Source of the DNA: Microvirga subterranea
GTDB taxonomy: Bacteria > Pseudomonadota > Alphaproteobacteria > Rhizobiales > Beijerinckiaceae
NCBI RefSeq assembly: GCF_003350535.1
Contig: NZ_QQBB01000008.1
Span: forward strand, 1 to 64,000
Direction of reading: 5' to 3'
Length of the DNA stretch: 64,000 nt
Shown here: positions 52,415-63,937 of the stretch, one piece after another
Layout of the letters: the number at the start of each line of letters is the position of its first letter
How positions within the stretch are numbered: position 1 is the stretch's first letter
Notes under the pieces: generated by a model
Seen by the model: only the letters and a program-made list of their open reading frames with translations
Told to the model about the DNA's origin: nothing
The model's database searches: none
Program-made: the position numbers and the translations under genes

Positions 52415-53280
52415 TGACGGCGGACGGCCCGATCGCGATCATCGCCGGGTCCGGGCAGCTTCCCATCCAGCTCGTGAAGCACCTGGAGGAGACCGGGCAG
52501 AACTACCGTGTCCTTGCGTTCCGGGGCTTCGCGGCGCCGGAGCTGCGCCGGCACGCGCATGCGACCGCGGATCTCCTCGATCTCAAGACCATCATGGGCG
52601 TCCTGGAAGGGTGGCGACCCCGGGCCGTGTCCCTCGTGGGCGCAGTGCGGCGTCCCGGCTTCTCGGCGCTCCTTGGGGCTTATTCGCTCCTGCGCAACAT
52701 GCAGGAGGTGAAGGAAGTCATCGCCCGCGGCGATGATCAGGTGCTGCGTGGCGCCGTGATGCTGCTGGAAGAGCGCGGCCACCGGGTGGTCGGAGCGCAC
52801 GAGCTTGCGCCGGGGCTCGTCGCCCCGCCGACCCTGACAGGAAAGCTCGACCCCCAGGAAGACGACCGGCAGGCCATCTCGGTCGGCCTCGATCTCCTTC
52901 ACTCCCTCTCGGCCTTCGACATCGGTCAGGCGGCCATCGTCGCCCGCGAGCACGTGCTGGCCGTGGAAGGGCCGGAAGGCACGGACGGGATGCTGCGCCG
53001 CGTGAAAGGCCTGCGCCAGAGCTGGTTCGGCCTCCGGCGGCGGAAGGAGGGCGGGGTGCTGATCAAGGCTGCCAAACGAGGGCAGGACCTGCGCGTCGAC
53101 ATGCCGACCATCGGCCCCAGGACCGTCGTCGAAGCGGCCCAGGCCGGCCTCTCGGGGGTTGCGATCGGGGCGGGCTCGACCCTCGTGCTCGATCAGGAGA
53201 AGAGCCTCGCCACGGCGGACCGCCTTGGGCTCTTCCTCGTCGCCGTCGATCTGCCCTGGATGGAGCCGCATCGTGACTGA
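52414..53280 (+). CDS. lpxI: UDP-2,3-diacylglucosamine pyrophosphatase LpxI
   Basis: A 288-residue enzyme (formerly DUF1009) that replaces LpxH in alphaproteobacteria and hydrolyses UDP-2,3-diacylglucosamine to lipid X. Features include GPIAIIAGSGQLPIQLVKHL near the N-terminus, GRGDDQVLRG-like loop residues (ARGDDQVLRGAVMLLE), and LRVDMPTIGPRTVE (RVDMPTIGPRTVVEAA) at the C-terminal catalytic domain. Start is the ATG at 52414, which shares a base with lpxA. The lpxB start overlaps its end by 8 bases. Confidence 0.94.
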   Translation: MTADGPIAIIAGSGQLPIQLVKHLEETGQNYRVLAFRGFAAPELRRHAHATADLLDLKTIMGVLEGWRPRAVSLVGAVRRPGFSALLGAYSLLRNMQEVKEVIARGDDQVLRGAVMLLEERGHRVVGAHELAPGLVAPPTLTGKLDPQEDDRQAISVGLDLLHSLSAFDIGQAAIVAREHVLAVEGPEGTDGMLRRVKGLRQSWFGLRRRKEGGVLIKAAKRGQDLRVDMPTIGPRTVVEAAQAGLSGVAIGAGSTLVLDQEKSLATADRLGLFLVAVDLPWMEPHRD

Positions 53281-54454
53281 GAGCAAGCCGCTGGCGATCT
53301 GGATCGTCTCAGGCGAGGAATCGGGCGACCAGCTCGGCGCCAAGCTCATGCGCGGGCTAAAGGCGCGGCTTGGGGCGGAGCGCCTGCGCTTCGGCGGCGT
53401 GGGCGGCCACGCCATGGCGCGGGAGGGGCTGAAGAGCCTTTTTCCGCTCGAGGAAATCTCCGTCATGGGCTTCTCGGCCGTGATCGCGCGGCTGCCGACG
53501 ATCCTGACGCGCATCCGGTTCACGGCCGATGCGGCCGTCGCCGCGAAGCCGGACCTCCTCGTCATCATCGACAGCCCTGATTTCACGCACCGGGTTGCCA
53601 AGGCTGTGCGCGCCCGTGCGCCCCAGATCCCAATCGTCGACTACGTCAGCCCCTCCGTCTGGGCCTGGAGGCCGGGCCGTGCGCCGAAGATGCGCGCCTA
53701 TGTGGATCATCTCCTCGCCCTTTTGCCCTTCGAGCCTGCCGCGCATGAGCGTCTCGGCGGCCCGCCGACCACTTATGTCGGCCATCCCCTGATCGAACGC
53801 CTGGACGAGATCCGCCCGGGAGCCGGCGAAAGAGGGCAGGCGGGCGACATCCCCCTGAAGCTCCTCGTGCTGCCGGGCAGCCGACGCTCGGAGGTGAGCC
53901 GGCTCATGGAGCCGTTCGGGGAGACGCTGGCGCTACTCAAGCAGCGTTCGGCGCGCCCCTTCGAAGTGACCATTCCGGCCGTTTCCCATCTGGCGCACGA
54001 GATCAAGGAGCGTGCGGAGTCCTGGAGCGTGACGCCCCGGATTGTCGAGGGCGAGGCCGCCAAATGGGCCGCGTTCCGCCAAGCGGACGCGGCGCTTGCG
54101 GCGTCCGGCACCGTGACCCTCGAGCTCGGCCTCTCGGGCATCCCCATGGTGGTGGCTTACAGGGTGTCGAAGATCGAGGAAGTACTGAAATACCTCATCA
54201 AGGCGCCCTCGATCGTCCTGACGAACCTCGTGCTCGGCGAGAACGTCATTCCCGAGCTGATCCAGTGGGACTGCACGCCCGAGAAGCTGGCGGACGCGCT
54301 CCTCCCGCTCTTCGACGACACGCCGGAGCGGCGCAGGCAGCTCGCGGCCTTCGCCAAGCTCGACGAGCTGATGCGGATCGGCGGCGAGGCGCCGAGCGAG
54401 CGGGCTGCGAGAATTGTCGCCGAGGTGCTCGATTCCCGCGAGGCGGGTGCCTAG
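53273..54454 (+). CDS. lpxB: Lipid-A-disaccharide synthase
   Basis: A 393-residue glycosyltransferase (GT19) that joins lipid X to UDP-diacylglucosamine. It is a peripheral membrane enzyme. The N-terminal IWIVSGEESGDQLGAKLM motif starts at about residue 9, and FGGVGGHAMAREGL is near 39. DYVSPSVWAWRPGRAPKM and the conserved LPGSRRSEV near 198 are also intact. The start is GTG at 53273, inside the end of lpxI, chosen because the in-frame ATG far upstream lies in lpxI and gives no family residues. Confidence 0.95.
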   Translation: MTESKPLAIWIVSGEESGDQLGAKLMRGLKARLGAERLRFGGVGGHAMAREGLKSLFPLEEISVMGFSAVIARLPTILTRIRFTADAAVAAKPDLLVIIDSPDFTHRVAKAVRARAPQIPIVDYVSPSVWAWRPGRAPKMRAYVDHLLALLPFEPAAHERLGGPPTTYVGHPLIERLDEIRPGAGERGQAGDIPLKLLVLPGSRRSEVSRLMEPFGETLALLKQRSARPFEVTIPAVSHLAHEIKERAESWSVTPRIVEGEAAKWAAFRQADAALAASGTVTLELGLSGIPMVVAYRVSKIEEVLKYLIKAPSIVLTNLVLGENVIPELIQWDCTPEKLADALLPLFDDTPERRRQLAAFAKLDELMRIGGEAPSERAARIVAEVLDSREAGA

Positions 54455-54518
54455 CGGCACATCGATCTTAACGAAGCGGTGCTATCGAGGTCCGATCAAG
54501 CGCTTGGACCCTGGCGAC

Positions 54519-55316
54519 ATGAACGCCCGAATTTTGCTGACGATCCTGCTCGCGACGAGTGCGGCTCCGGCAATCGCCGCCCCTCAGGCGCAGAATGGTG
54601 CGCCCGACGAGCTGCTCGGCGTCTTCGGTAGCAGCCGGGAGCAATGCGTGGCCTTCCATCGCAAGACGGACGACATCCACCGGTTCTCGAAGGACTACTA
54701 TTCCTGGTGCAGCGGCAGCGGCTGTGAGGCCAAGGTCGTGAGCAGCAGGCGTACGCCGCAGGGCTACGTCCTGAAGTTCGCCAGTCCCGGCAATCCGGAG
54801 GGCTGGTCGATGCGGATCAAGCGCCTGCGTCCGGGCGTCTACCAGACCCGTCTCGACGATGGGGAGGAGCCGGAAACCCTGTCGCGCTGCCGTGACGAGG
54901 ACATGGTCGCCGGCATCGGCATCGATCCCGGTTTTCCGCCCGGGTCCTTCAATGCGGTGAATGCGGCCTTCGCGTCGCTCAAGGCGGAGGTGAAGTCCTC
55001 CAACGCGGTCTTCTCCGCGCACTATGCCGTCGCGGTGACGAGGTATTGCCCTGAGCTGAAGCTCCAGCGCGAAGCGGCCGAGACGATCATCGACGCGGGG
55101 CGGCGAGGATGGCTCCAATTCGCCCAGGACAAGAAGCTCAGGCTGGCCCAAGGCTGGACCTATGAGCGCGAGGCGGACGACCACATCGACCGGGACAGGC
55201 GGCAGGCGGAAATGGCCGTCGAGGCGGATGCGACGGCAATCAAGGATTTCTGCCACCACGTACTCGACGCCTTCGGACCGCAGGGGCGGGTTATATCCGG
55301 CCTGCTGTCGCCGTGA
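54519..55316 (+). CDS. Periplasmic protein of unknown function
   Basis: A 265-residue protein that I do not recognise. The first 20 residues (MNARILLTILLATSAAPAIA) form a Sec signal peptide. The mature part begins with an Asp/Glu-rich segment near 27-45 and a region with two close Cys residues (SWCSGSGCEAK). Further Cys residues are in EQCVAF, LSRCRDED, TRYCPEL and DFCHHVL. A basic, Arg/Asp/Glu-rich region lies near the C-terminus. Cys number and spacing suggest disulfides. The chosen start precedes the signal peptide; the gene follows lpxB by 64 bp and faces gltA. Confidence 0.65.
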   Translation: MNARILLTILLATSAAPAIAAPQAQNGAPDELLGVFGSSREQCVAFHRKTDDIHRFSKDYYSWCSGSGCEAKVVSSRRTPQGYVLKFASPGNPEGWSMRIKRLRPGVYQTRLDDGEEPETLSRCRDEDMVAGIGIDPGFPPGSFNAVNAAFASLKAEVKSSNAVFSAHYAVAVTRYCPELKLQREAAETIIDAGRRGWLQFAQDKKLRLAQGWTYEREADDHIDRDRRQAEMAVEADATAIKDFCHHVLDAFGPQGRVISGLLSP

Positions 55317-55341
55317 TGAACGTCCTGACGTGCCGACAAAG

Positions 55342-55366
55342 AAAAAGGGGCCCGTGAGGGCCCCTT
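55342..55366 (-). terminator. Intrinsic terminator of gltA
   Basis: A 9-bp stem AAGGGGCCC/GGGCCCCTT surrounds a GTGA loop; the minus strand continues with five T residues (55342-55346). It may serve both convergent genes. Confidence 0.85.
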
Positions 55367-55389
55367 CTCGCGCGTCTCGCGCTGCCGGC

Positions 55390-56679
<1,290 letters not shown>

Positions 56680-56847
56680 GCGTCTTCGCCCTTTCAAAAA
56701 GGAGGCCGGGCATAACCTAGGGCAGCCTTGGATTCGGAGAAGGCCTCCGGACGGCCCAACCGATTTATGCCGGTCGGTAGGTGTGATGGGTCTCGGTAGC
56801 TTATCCGTATGGAGGGGGCAAGCACGTCTAAAGGCGAGATCCGCCCG

Positions 56848-58278
56848 CTATGCAGCGGGCGCATCCTTGAGCTGATCACGAAGGCGCAGCAAGGTTTCAT
56901 CTCGGCCCAGCACGGCCATCACGTCGAACAGGCCCGGCGAGGTCGCCCGGCCGGTGAGCGCCGCGCGCAGGGGCTGTGCGACCTGCCCGAGCTTGGCGCC
57001 GATGGCCTCCGCGTGCTGGCGGACCACCGCCTCGACATTCGCGGCCGTCCATTCCGAGACGGCGTCGAGCTTCCCCTCGATGCCGGCGAGCCGTGCCTTC
57101 CCGTCCGCCAGCAGTCCCGCGGCCTTCTCGTCGAGGTGCAACGGCCGCTTGGCATAGAGGTAATAGGCGCTATCGAGGAGCTCCACGAGGGTCTTGGCGC
57201 GCTCCTTCAGGCCCGGCATGGCGGCGATCAGCTTCTCCCGCAGGGCGGGCGTGAAGGTGCGGCCGAGATGGTGCTCGTCGTTGTCGAGCTCAGGCAGCAG
57301 GTCCTCGAGCGCGCTGACCAGCCGCTCGTCGCTTGCCTGGCGCATGTAGTGGCCGTTCAGGTTCTCGAGCTTGGCGAAGTCGAAGCGCGCCGGCGAGCGG
57401 CCGATGCTCGACAGGTCGAAGGCGTCGATCATCTCCTGGGTGGAGAAGATCTCCTGGTCGCCATGGCTCCAGCCGAGGCGAACGAGATAGTTGCGCAGGG
57501 CCTCCGGCAGGTAGCCCATGCTGCGGTAGGCCTCGACGCCGAGGGCGCCGTGGCGCTTGGACAGCTTGGCGCCGTCCGGTCCGTGGATCAGCGGGATATG
57601 AGCCATCTTAGGCACGTCCCAGCCGAGCGCCTGATAGATCTGCGTCTGGCGCGCGCCGTTGGTGAGGTGATCGTCGCCACGGATGACGTGGGTGATGCCC
57701 ATGTCGTGATCGTCGACAACGACGGCCAGCATGTAGGTCGGCGTGCCGTCCGAGCGCAGCAGCACGAGGTCGTCCAGGTCCTTGTTCTGCCAGACGACGC
57801 GGCCCTGCACCTCGTCCTCGACCACCGTCTCGCCCTCGGTGGGAGCCTTCAGGCGGATCACGGGCTTCACGCCGGCCGGGGCCTCGGACGGGTCGCGGTC
57901 GCGCCAGCGGCCGTCGTAGCGCATCGGCCGGCCCTCGCGGCGGGCGGTCTCGCGCATCTCCTCCAGCTCCTGCTGGGACGCGTAGCAGTAATAGGCGCGC
58001 CCCTGCGCCAGCAGGCTCTCGGCCACTTCCCGGTGGCGTGCGGCGCGGGAGAACTGGTAGACCACGTCGCCGTCCCAATCGAGGCCGAGCCATGTCAGCC
58101 CGTCCAGGATGGCCGCGATGGCGGCTTCCGTCGACCGTTCCCGATCCGTGTCCTCGATGCGCAGAAGCATCTTGCCGCCGTGTCGCTTGGCGTAAAGCCA
58201 GTTGAACAGGGCCGTGCGTCCACCACCGATATGCAGGAAGCCGGTGGGCGAGGGGGCAAAGCGGGTGACAACGGTCAT
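56848..58278 (-). CDS. gltX: Glutamyl-tRNA synthetase
   Basis: A 476-residue class I aminoacyl-tRNA synthetase. The HIGH-type motif is in [22 protein letters not shown] (about 7-28), and the KLSKR motif is in [12 protein letters not shown] near residue 243. The anticodon-binding C-terminal domain is present. No zinc-binding SWIM motif is obvious. Whether it is a discriminating GltX cannot be decided from sequence alone; alphaproteobacteria often have two copies. It faces away from comEC across 140 bp. Confidence 0.97.
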   Translation of the reverse strand: MTVVTRFAPSPTGFLHIGGGRTALFNWLYAKRHGGKMLLRIEDTDRERSTEAAIAAILDGLTWLGLDWDGDVVYQFSRAARHREVAESLLAQGRAYYCYASQQELEEMRETARREGRPMRYDGRWRDRDPSEAPAGVKPVIRLKAPTEGETVVEDEVQGRVVWQNKDLDDLVLLRSDGTPTYMLAVVVDDHDMGITHVIRGDDHLTNGARQTQIYQALGWDVPKMAHIPLIHGPDGAKLSKRHGALGVEAYRSMGYLPEALRNYLVRLGWSHGDQEIFSTQEMIDAFDLSSIGRSPARFDFAKLENLNGHYMRQASDERLVSALEDLLPELDNDEHHLGRTFTPALREKLIAAMPGLKERAKTLVELLDSAYYLYAKRPLHLDEKAAGLLADGKARLAGIEGKLDAVSEWTAANVEAVVRQHAEAIGAKLGQVAQPLRAALTGRATSPGLFDVMAVLGRDETLLRLRDQLKDAPAA

Positions 58279-58309
58279 GGGCTTGGAAACCTAAGGTGTA
58301 AGGATCACG

Positions 58310-58328
58310 CATGGGCCTATCGCCCATG
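58310..58328. repeat. Hairpin in the gltX-comEC intergenic region
   Basis: CATGGGC (58310-58316) and GCCCATG (58322-58328) form a perfect 7-bp palindrome around CTATC. Both divergent genes start near it, so it may be an operator. No sigma-70 hexamers overlap it clearly. Confidence 0.35.
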
Positions 58329-58418
58329 ACGGCAACTCATCCACAGGCGGGATTGGGCCGCGGCGTGTGCTCGTCTAACATGCAACCCACCCAGCGTTAA
58401 GCCGATAAGCAAAAACCA

Positions 58419-60698
58419 ATGGCTGAGCACACTAGGGGGCGAGGGCGAACAACCGTGCGCGCGGTCGCGCGGGCCGTGGTGCTGCCCGGAACCTGGCCGG
58501 CCGCGCTCGACCTGGGACTGGTCGACGGCGAGCGCTGGCTGTCGCGCAATCTCGCAACCGAGATCGAGCAGAGGCGGCTCTTCCCCTGGATCCCGGTCTT
58601 CTTCGGCCTGGGCATCCTGCTGTTCTTCCAGGCGAAGGGCACGCCGGCTCTGTGGGCCCCTGCAGGCGCTCTGGCGCTCTGCATCGCCGGTGCCGTCGCT
58701 CTGCGCGGAAAGCCGTTCATCCTGGCCGTGATGATTGCGCTGTCGGCGCTCTTCGCAGGCTTCACGACGGGTGTGGTCCGCGCCCGGAGCGTCGCGGCTC
58801 CGGTTCTCGCCAAGGTCACCATCGCGCCGATCACCGGCTTCATCGAAACGGTGGAGGATCGTGAGGAAGGGAAGCGGGTGCTGGTGCGCGTGACGGACAT
58901 CAAGGGACTTGCCGAAACGGAAAGGCCCCGTCTGGTGCGCCTGTCCGTTCGCAAAGGGGATGGCCTGTCCGCCGGGCAGTTCGTCGCCGGCACCGCTCGC
59001 CTGCTTTCGCCGCCGGAACCCGCTTGGCCGGGCGGCTACGACTTCGCACGGGATGCCTATTTCAAGGGCATCGGTGCGGTCGGATCCTTCACCGGGGCCG
59101 TGAAGCGGCTCGATCCCTCCGTGGCAGCCCCGCTGTCGCTGCGGGTCGCCGCCGGGATCGACGAGGCGCGCAATGCCCTGACCCAGCGGATCGCGACGGC
59201 CATCGGCGGAGCAGCCGGCGGCGTCGGAGCGGCGCTCGTGACGGGCAAGCGCGGCCTCATCCCCGAGGAGACCAATGATGTGCTGCGCGGGGCGGGGATC
59301 TATCACATCGTGTCCATCTCAGGGCTTCACATGGTCTTGGCGGCAGGCACGTTTTTCTGGCTCGTGCGCGCGCTCCTGGCGCTTGCGCCCGGGGCGGCGC
59401 TGCTCTGGCCGGTGAAGAAGATCGCCGCCGGCGTGGCCATGATCGGCGCGACGATCTACTGCGTCTTCTCGGGCTCCGATGTCGCCACGGTGCGGTCGCT
59501 CGTGATGACCCTGGTCATGTTCGGCGCCGTGCTGGTGGACCGGCCGGCGCTCAGCATCCGCAATCTCTCGATTGCGGCCGTCATCGTCCTTGCTCGCGAG
59601 CCGGAGGCGCTGCTCGGCCCGAGCTTCCAGATGTCGTTCGGAGCGGTGGCGGGCATGATGGGGCTCCTGCCGCTCCTGCAGTGGAAGCGGGCGGAGGGGC
59701 GGGCGGAGACGCTTCTCGACCAAGGCCTGCGCTGGATCTTTCATGCGGTGACGGGGCTCATCGCCACCACCCTGGTGGCAAGCCTCGCCACGGCGCCCTT
59801 CGCGGCCTATCACTTCCAGACCCTGAACCCCTACGGCCTCGTCGGCAATGCACTCGCCCTGCCGCTCGTCTCGCTGGTGGTGATGCCGGCCGCCGTGCTG
59901 GGCGTGCTGAGCTATCCCTTCGGCCTCGATGGGCCGGTCTGGCGGCTGATGGGCTGGGCCGTGGCTCGGGTGATCGAGGTGTCCGGCTGGGTCGGCGGCA
60001 TTGGCGGGTCGACCCTCGTGGTTCCCGCGCTGGGCGTGGGTGCGCTGGGCCTGCTCAGCCTCGCACTCCTGATCGTGGCGCTTTCGATCTCTTCGTTCCG
60101 ATGGCTGGCTTTGCTTCCGGCTGGGATCGGGCTCGCGCTCGCGGCCGATCCCAGCCGGTTCGACGTCTATATCGACCGCGAGGGGGGCGGGGCGGCCATC
60201 CGCCATGCAGGCGGTCAGTTGAGCCTCGTCGGGCGGCCTTCCGCCTTCGTCGTCGAGCAGTGGTTGCGGGCGGACGGGGATGCGAGGGCGGCGGACGATC
60301 CGAGCTTGAGGCGTGATGCGCGCTGTGATCCGCAGGGCTGTGTGGTGGAGATGCGGGTAGGGCATCACGTGGCCTACGTTCAGGACGTCGCTGCCTTCGA
60401 GGAGGATTGCCGCCGGGCATCCGTCGTCATCACGCGGCTGAAGGCGCCGCCTGGCTGCAACGCCGCCCTCGTCCTCGATCGGGAGGCGCTTCTCGCCCGC
60501 GGCGCGACCGCGATCCGCTTCGGGCCGAAGGCCATCGAAATCCGCTCCGTGCGCAGAGGCAGCGAGGCGATGGCCTGGAGCGAGCGGAGAACGGGTGAAA
60601 CCGCAGACCCTCCAAAAGAAAACGGGCCGCGTCGTGCGCGGCCCGTTCCCGAACAGGATCTTCCGGAGGACGATTTCAGTAGCGGCGAACCAGACTGA
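58419..60698 (+). CDS. comEC: ComEC/Rec2-type competence channel protein, truncated catalytic domain
   Basis: A 759-residue membrane protein for DNA uptake. The N-terminal DUF4131/OB-like region is about 50-230. The Competence domain has the conserved [19 protein letters not shown] near residue 297 and about eight further helices. The usual C-terminal metallo-beta-lactamase domain is replaced by a shorter soluble region (about 560-720) that lacks HxHxDH residues, a form seen in alphaproteobacteria. The last 30 or so residues run over the lexA terminator hairpin and overlap the lexA 3' end by 23 bases. Confidence 0.9.
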   Translation: MAEHTRGRGRTTVRAVARAVVLPGTWPAALDLGLVDGERWLSRNLATEIEQRRLFPWIPVFFGLGILLFFQAKGTPALWAPAGALALCIAGAVALRGKPFILAVMIALSALFAGFTTGVVRARSVAAPVLAKVTIAPITGFIETVEDREEGKRVLVRVTDIKGLAETERPRLVRLSVRKGDGLSAGQFVAGTARLLSPPEPAWPGGYDFARDAYFKGIGAVGSFTGAVKRLDPSVAAPLSLRVAAGIDEARNALTQRIATAIGGAAGGVGAALVTGKRGLIPEETNDVLRGAGIYHIVSISGLHMVLAAGTFFWLVRALLALAPGAALLWPVKKIAAGVAMIGATIYCVFSGSDVATVRSLVMTLVMFGAVLVDRPALSIRNLSIAAVIVLAREPEALLGPSFQMSFGAVAGMMGLLPLLQWKRAEGRAETLLDQGLRWIFHAVTGLIATTLVASLATAPFAAYHFQTLNPYGLVGNALALPLVSLVVMPAAVLGVLSYPFGLDGPVWRLMGWAVARVIEVSGWVGGIGGSTLVVPALGVGALGLLSLALLIVALSISSFRWLALLPAGIGLALAADPSRFDVYIDREGGGAAIRHAGGQLSLVGRPSAFVVEQWLRADGDARAADDPSLRRDARCDPQGCVVEMRVGHHVAYVQDVAAFEEDCRRASVVITRLKAPPGCNAALVLDREALLARGATAIRFGPKAIEIRSVRRGSEAMAWSERRTGETADPPKENGPRRARPVPEQDLPEDDFSSGEPD
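60614..60647 (-). terminator. Intrinsic terminator of lexA, inside comEC
   Basis: On the minus strand a stem of 11 bp (60637-60647 with 60621-60631) around a five-base loop is followed by TTCTTTT. It lies 29-62 bases past the lexA stop and within the comEC reading frame. Confidence 0.8.
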
Positions 60699-61380
60699 CC
60701 AGCTTGCCCTGGATCTTGACCCGGTCGGGGCCGAGCACGCGGGTCTCATAGGACTGGTTGGCGGCCTCGAGCGCGATGGAGGAGCCGCGGCGGCGGAAGC
60801 GCTTGAGGGTCGCCTCCTCGTCGTCGATCAGCGCCACGATAATGTCGCCCGTGTTGGCAGTGTCCTGCTTGCGGATGACCACCAGGTCGCCGTCGAGAAT
60901 GCCGGCCTCGACCATCGAATCCCCCCGAACCTCCAGGGCGTAGTGCTCGCCTTGGGTCAGGAAGTCGTGCGAGAGGGTGATGGAATGGCTCGGGTTCTGG
61001 ATGGCGGAGATCGGCACACCGGCGGCGATCCGACCCATGACGGGAATCGACACGTCGCGGGTCTTTTCCTCCACCGGAGCGGGCGCCGGCGCCTTGGCCT
61101 TGGCGGCCAGACCGCCCTCGACCACGCTCGGGGTGAACCGGCGCTGCGTCGCCGCGCCGCCGACCGTATCGGGCAGGCGCAGCACCTCAAGCGCACGGGC
61201 GCGATTCGGGAGGCGACGGATAAATCCACGCTCCTCCAGCGCCGTGATGAGGCGGTGGATGCCGGATTTCGACTTGAGATCGAGCGCATCCTTCATCTCG
61301 TCGAAGGATGGCGGAATCCCGGTCTCACGCAGCCGCTCATGGATGAAGCGGAGCAATTCGTGCTGTTTACGCGTCAGCAT
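60676..61380 (-). CDS. lexA: SOS regulatory repressor LexA
   Basis: A 234-residue repressor and self-cleaving protease. The N-terminal winged helix starts [29 protein letters not shown] and reads operator DNA. The cleavage site A120-G121 is in [10 protein letters not shown]. The catalytic S155 is in [11 protein letters not shown] and K193 in EATLKRF. An Ala/Pro-rich linker is longer than in E. coli, which accounts for the extra length and is common in alphaproteobacteria. A GTTC-N7-GTTC box 61 bases upstream indicates autorepression. It forms a convergent pair with comEC. Confidence 0.97.
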   Translation of the reverse strand: MLTRKQHELLRFIHERLRETGIPPSFDEMKDALDLKSKSGIHRLITALEERGFIRRLPNRARALEVLRLPDTVGGAATQRRFTPSVVEGGLAAKAKAPAPAPVEEKTRDVSIPVMGRIAAGVPISAIQNPSHSITLSHDFLTQGEHYALEVRGDSMVEAGILDGDLVVIRKQDTANTGDIIVALIDDEEATLKRFRRRGSSIALEAANQSYETRVLGPDRVKIQGKLVSLVRRY

Positions 61381-61440
61381 GGCTGGCCCTTACTGCTCCG
61401 CGGGGGAGCGATTCTGAAACAAAGCGAGAACAGGGTAACT

Positions 61441-61455
61441 GTTCTTGCTGTGTTC
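61441..61455. promoter_or_regulatory. LexA box (SOS operator)
   Basis: GTTCTTGCTGTGTTC is an exact GTTC-N7-GTTC direct repeat, the known alphaproteobacterial LexA recognition pattern. It lies in the lexA-LysE divergent region, 61-75 bases before lexA and 93-107 before the LysE-type gene, so it may affect both. A further GAAC at 61428-61431 is nearby. Confidence 0.85.
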
Positions 61456-61547
61456 TGCAAGTGCAAGGTCAAGCTGATCTGTGCCGGTTTTGATTTCCCG
61501 CACTCGGCCCTTAGTCTTAAGGGCCTTGCAGAAGGCCGGAGGCGCCC

Positions 61548-62186
61548 GTGCTCGAAACCTATCTTATCACTCTTGCGGGCATCGTGCTCGGGCAGATCGC
61601 GCCCGGCCCGAATCTCCTGGCGGTCGCCGGCGCTGCGCTCGGCCAGGGTCGACGGGCCGCGTTCTTCCTGGCGCTCGGCGTCTCCAGCGCCATCTTCGTC
61701 TGGGTGACGGTTGCGGCATTCGGCCTGGCGGCTCTCCTGGCCGTCTATCCGTCCCTTCTCACTATCATGAAGTTCATCGGCGGCGGCTATCTCTGCTTTC
61801 TCGCCCTTAGGTCGCTCGTTGCCGCGTGGCGCGGGGGCGATCCCAGCTTCCGGGCGAGCCGGACCGAGTGGACGCCCCTGAGCGCCTGGCGTCGCGGGCT
61901 CCTTGTGAACCTGACCAATCCAAAATCCGCCCTGATGTGGAGCGCCGTGACGACATTTCTCTACGGCAGCGGCCTGTCGGCTCCGCAGGTGCTCGGATTC
62001 GCTCCGACCGGGTTCGTATCGGCCCTGATCGTCTACGGGATCTACGGCACCCTGTTCTCCACCGGCGTCGCCCAGCGCGCCTATGCGCGATTCGCTCGTG
62101 TCGTCGAGGCCTTGTTCGGACTTGCCTTCGGGGCGCTCGGCGGAAAGCTCGTCGCGGATGCGGTGGGGGAGATCAGCGCAAAATAG
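61548..62186 (+). CDS. LysE family amino-acid exporter
   Basis: A 212-residue membrane protein with six predicted helices, of the LysE/RhtB family. The signature GQIAPGPNLLAVAGAALGQGRRAAFFLALG (about 15-44) and the LTNPKSALMWSAV motif near 123 mark it. Start is GTG with GGAGG upstream. The substrate (threonine, homoserine, leucine or other) cannot be predicted. It diverges from lexA and shares the region with the LexA box. Confidence 0.9.
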   Translation: MLETYLITLAGIVLGQIAPGPNLLAVAGAALGQGRRAAFFLALGVSSAIFVWVTVAAFGLAALLAVYPSLLTIMKFIGGGYLCFLALRSLVAAWRGGDPSFRASRTEWTPLSAWRRGLLVNLTNPKSALMWSAVTTFLYGSGLSAPQVLGFAPTGFVSALIVYGIYGTLFSTGVAQRAYARFARVVEALFGLAFGALGGKLVADAVGEISAK

Positions 62187-62207
62187 GGGGAAACACGCCG
62201 CCGCATC

Positions 62208-63464
62208 TCAGCAGAAGCGGTCGAGCCGGACGATGCGGCAGGACTCGCCGGCCCTTGCGGCGGACGCATGGGGAGGTCGGACCAGCAATACGTCCGAGCG
62301 GGTCAGAATGCCGAGCATGGACGAGTCCTGTGCCTTGTGCGGCGTCGCGACGGGGAGCGGCACCGACTGGGCGTCCGTGGGACCTGACAGGGTGAATTCC
62401 CCGAGCGATAGAGCCGCCCGCATGTAGTCCTGTCGGTCGCCATTGGCCGGGAGATCGCGTCCGAGAATCGCGGTCTCGGATGGATCCGCGCCTGCCTGCG
62501 GATCGCCGCAAAGCGCTCGGATCGCCGGCACGAGGAAAAGCACCGCGCAGACGAGGGACGAGACGGGGTTGCCCGGCAGGCCGAGGAGCAGTGTCTTGCC
62601 GAGGCGGCCGTGCATCAGCGGCTTGCCGGGCCGCAATGCGACCCGCCAGAAGCCGAGATCCATGCCCTTCTGCGCCAGCGCCTTCTGAACGAGATCGTGC
62701 TCCCCGACCGAGGCACCGCCGAGAGTCACGAGGAGATCGGCGTGCGCATCGAGTGCCGCCTGGATCCGCTCGTCGAGAGAAGAGAGGGTATCGCGCGCGA
62801 TGCCCAAATCGATGGCTTCGCCGCCCGCTTTCTCCACCATCAGGGCCGTCGCCGGCAGGCTCGAAGCGGTGATCTGGTCCGGTCCGGCCGGCGCTCCCGC
62901 CCGCACCAACTCGTCACCCGTCGCCAGGATGGCGACGCGAGGTCTGCGACGGACGGAAAGTTCGCCATGGCCCATCGCTGCCGCCAGGGCGATGTAACGG
63001 GCGTCGAGACGCGTCCCGGTTTTCAGGAGAACGTCGCCCGCCTTGAAGTCGAGTCCGGCCGCCCGGATGTGCCGATAGGGTGCGGAAGCCTCAGTCACCG
63101 CGACGCGCCCGTCGGAGGCTTGCGTGTTCTCCTGGATGACGACGGAATCGGCGCCGTCCGGAAGAGGCGCGCCCGTGAAGATGCGCACGGCCTGGCCCGG
63201 TCCGACGGCCCCGCAGAACCGATTGCCGGCGGCACTCGTGCCGATCACGTCGAGAATCGCCGGGATCCGCCCGATGTCTGCGGCGCGCACCGCATAGCCG
63301 TCCATGGCGGAGGCCGGGAAGGGAGGCTGGTCCCGGAGCGCGCTCACGTCCTCGGCCAGAGTGCGCCCGGCGCAGGCGGCGAGCGGCAGGCGCTCGGATA
63401 CGGTCGGCCCGGACACCCCGGCAAGCACAAGACGCAGCGCCTCTTCGACCGGGATCAGGCTCAT
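62208..63464 (-). CDS. moeA: Molybdopterin molybdotransferase
   Basis: A 418-residue enzyme that inserts molybdate into adenylylated molybdopterin (gephyrin-type Glp/MoeA). The N-terminal domain has [13 protein letters not shown] (about 51-63). The MoaB-like domain contains [12 protein letters not shown] and [20 protein letters not shown] near 300. Its start overlaps the moaC stop by 4 bases (ATGA), which implies a trpC-moaC-moeA operon. Confidence 0.94.
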   Translation of the reverse strand: MSLIPVEEALRLVLAGVSGPTVSERLPLAACAGRTLAEDVSALRDQPPFPASAMDGYAVRAADIGRIPAILDVIGTSAAGNRFCGAVGPGQAVRIFTGAPLPDGADSVVIQENTQASDGRVAVTEASAPYRHIRAAGLDFKAGDVLLKTGTRLDARYIALAAAMGHGELSVRRRPRVAILATGDELVRAGAPAGPDQITASSLPATALMVEKAGGEAIDLGIARDTLSSLDERIQAALDAHADLLVTLGGASVGEHDLVQKALAQKGMDLGFWRVALRPGKPLMHGRLGKTLLLGLPGNPVSSLVCAVLFLVPAIRALCGDPQAGADPSETAILGRDLPANGDRQDYMRAALSLGEFTLSGPTDAQSVPLPVATPHKAQDSSMLGILTRSDVLLVRPPHASAARAGESCRIVRLDRFC

Positions 63465-63937
63465 GGCGCGTTGAAATCCCCGGAGCGGCCGCCGCTCTTG
63501 TGGCGCAGCCGGATGTTCTCGATCCGCATGCCCTTATCGGCAGCCTTGACCATGTCGTAGACCGTCAGGCACGCCACCGAGACGGCGGTCAGCGCCTCCA
63601 TCTCGACACCGGTCTGGCCGGAAACCTTCACCTCCGCCGTCACGCGCACGCCCGGAAGGCTGTCGTCTAGGTCGCAATCGACCTTCACCTTCGAGATGAG
63701 GAGCGGATGGCAGAGCGGAATGAGCTCGTGCGTCTTCTTCGATGCCATGATGCCGGCGAGCCGCGCCGTGCCGAGCACGTCCCCCTTCTTCGAGTCGCCG
63801 TGGCGGATCAGGGCCACAGTCTCTGGGCTCATGACGATGCAGCCCTCGGCGACCGCCGTGCGGCTGGTGACGGCCTTTTCCGAGACGTCGACCATGTTGG
63901 CCGCGCCGGTCGCATCGAGATGCGTCAGCCCGCTCAT
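63461..63937 (-). CDS. moaC: Cyclic pyranopterin monophosphate synthase MoaC
   Basis: A 158-residue enzyme that, after MoaA, makes cyclic pyranopterin monophosphate in molybdenum cofactor synthesis. Conserved sequences are [17 protein letters not shown] near the N-terminus, [26 protein letters not shown] (about 61-86) and [27 protein letters not shown]. It overlaps trpC upstream and moeA downstream by 4 bases each, so translation is coupled. Confidence 0.98.
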   Translation of the reverse strand: MSGLTHLDATGAANMVDVSEKAVTSRTAVAEGCIVMSPETVALIRHGDSKKGDVLGTARLAGIMASKKTHELIPLCHPLLISKVKVDCDLDDSLPGVRVTAEVKVSGQTGVEMEALTAVSVACLTVYDMVKAADKGMRIENIRLRHKSGGRSGDFNAP

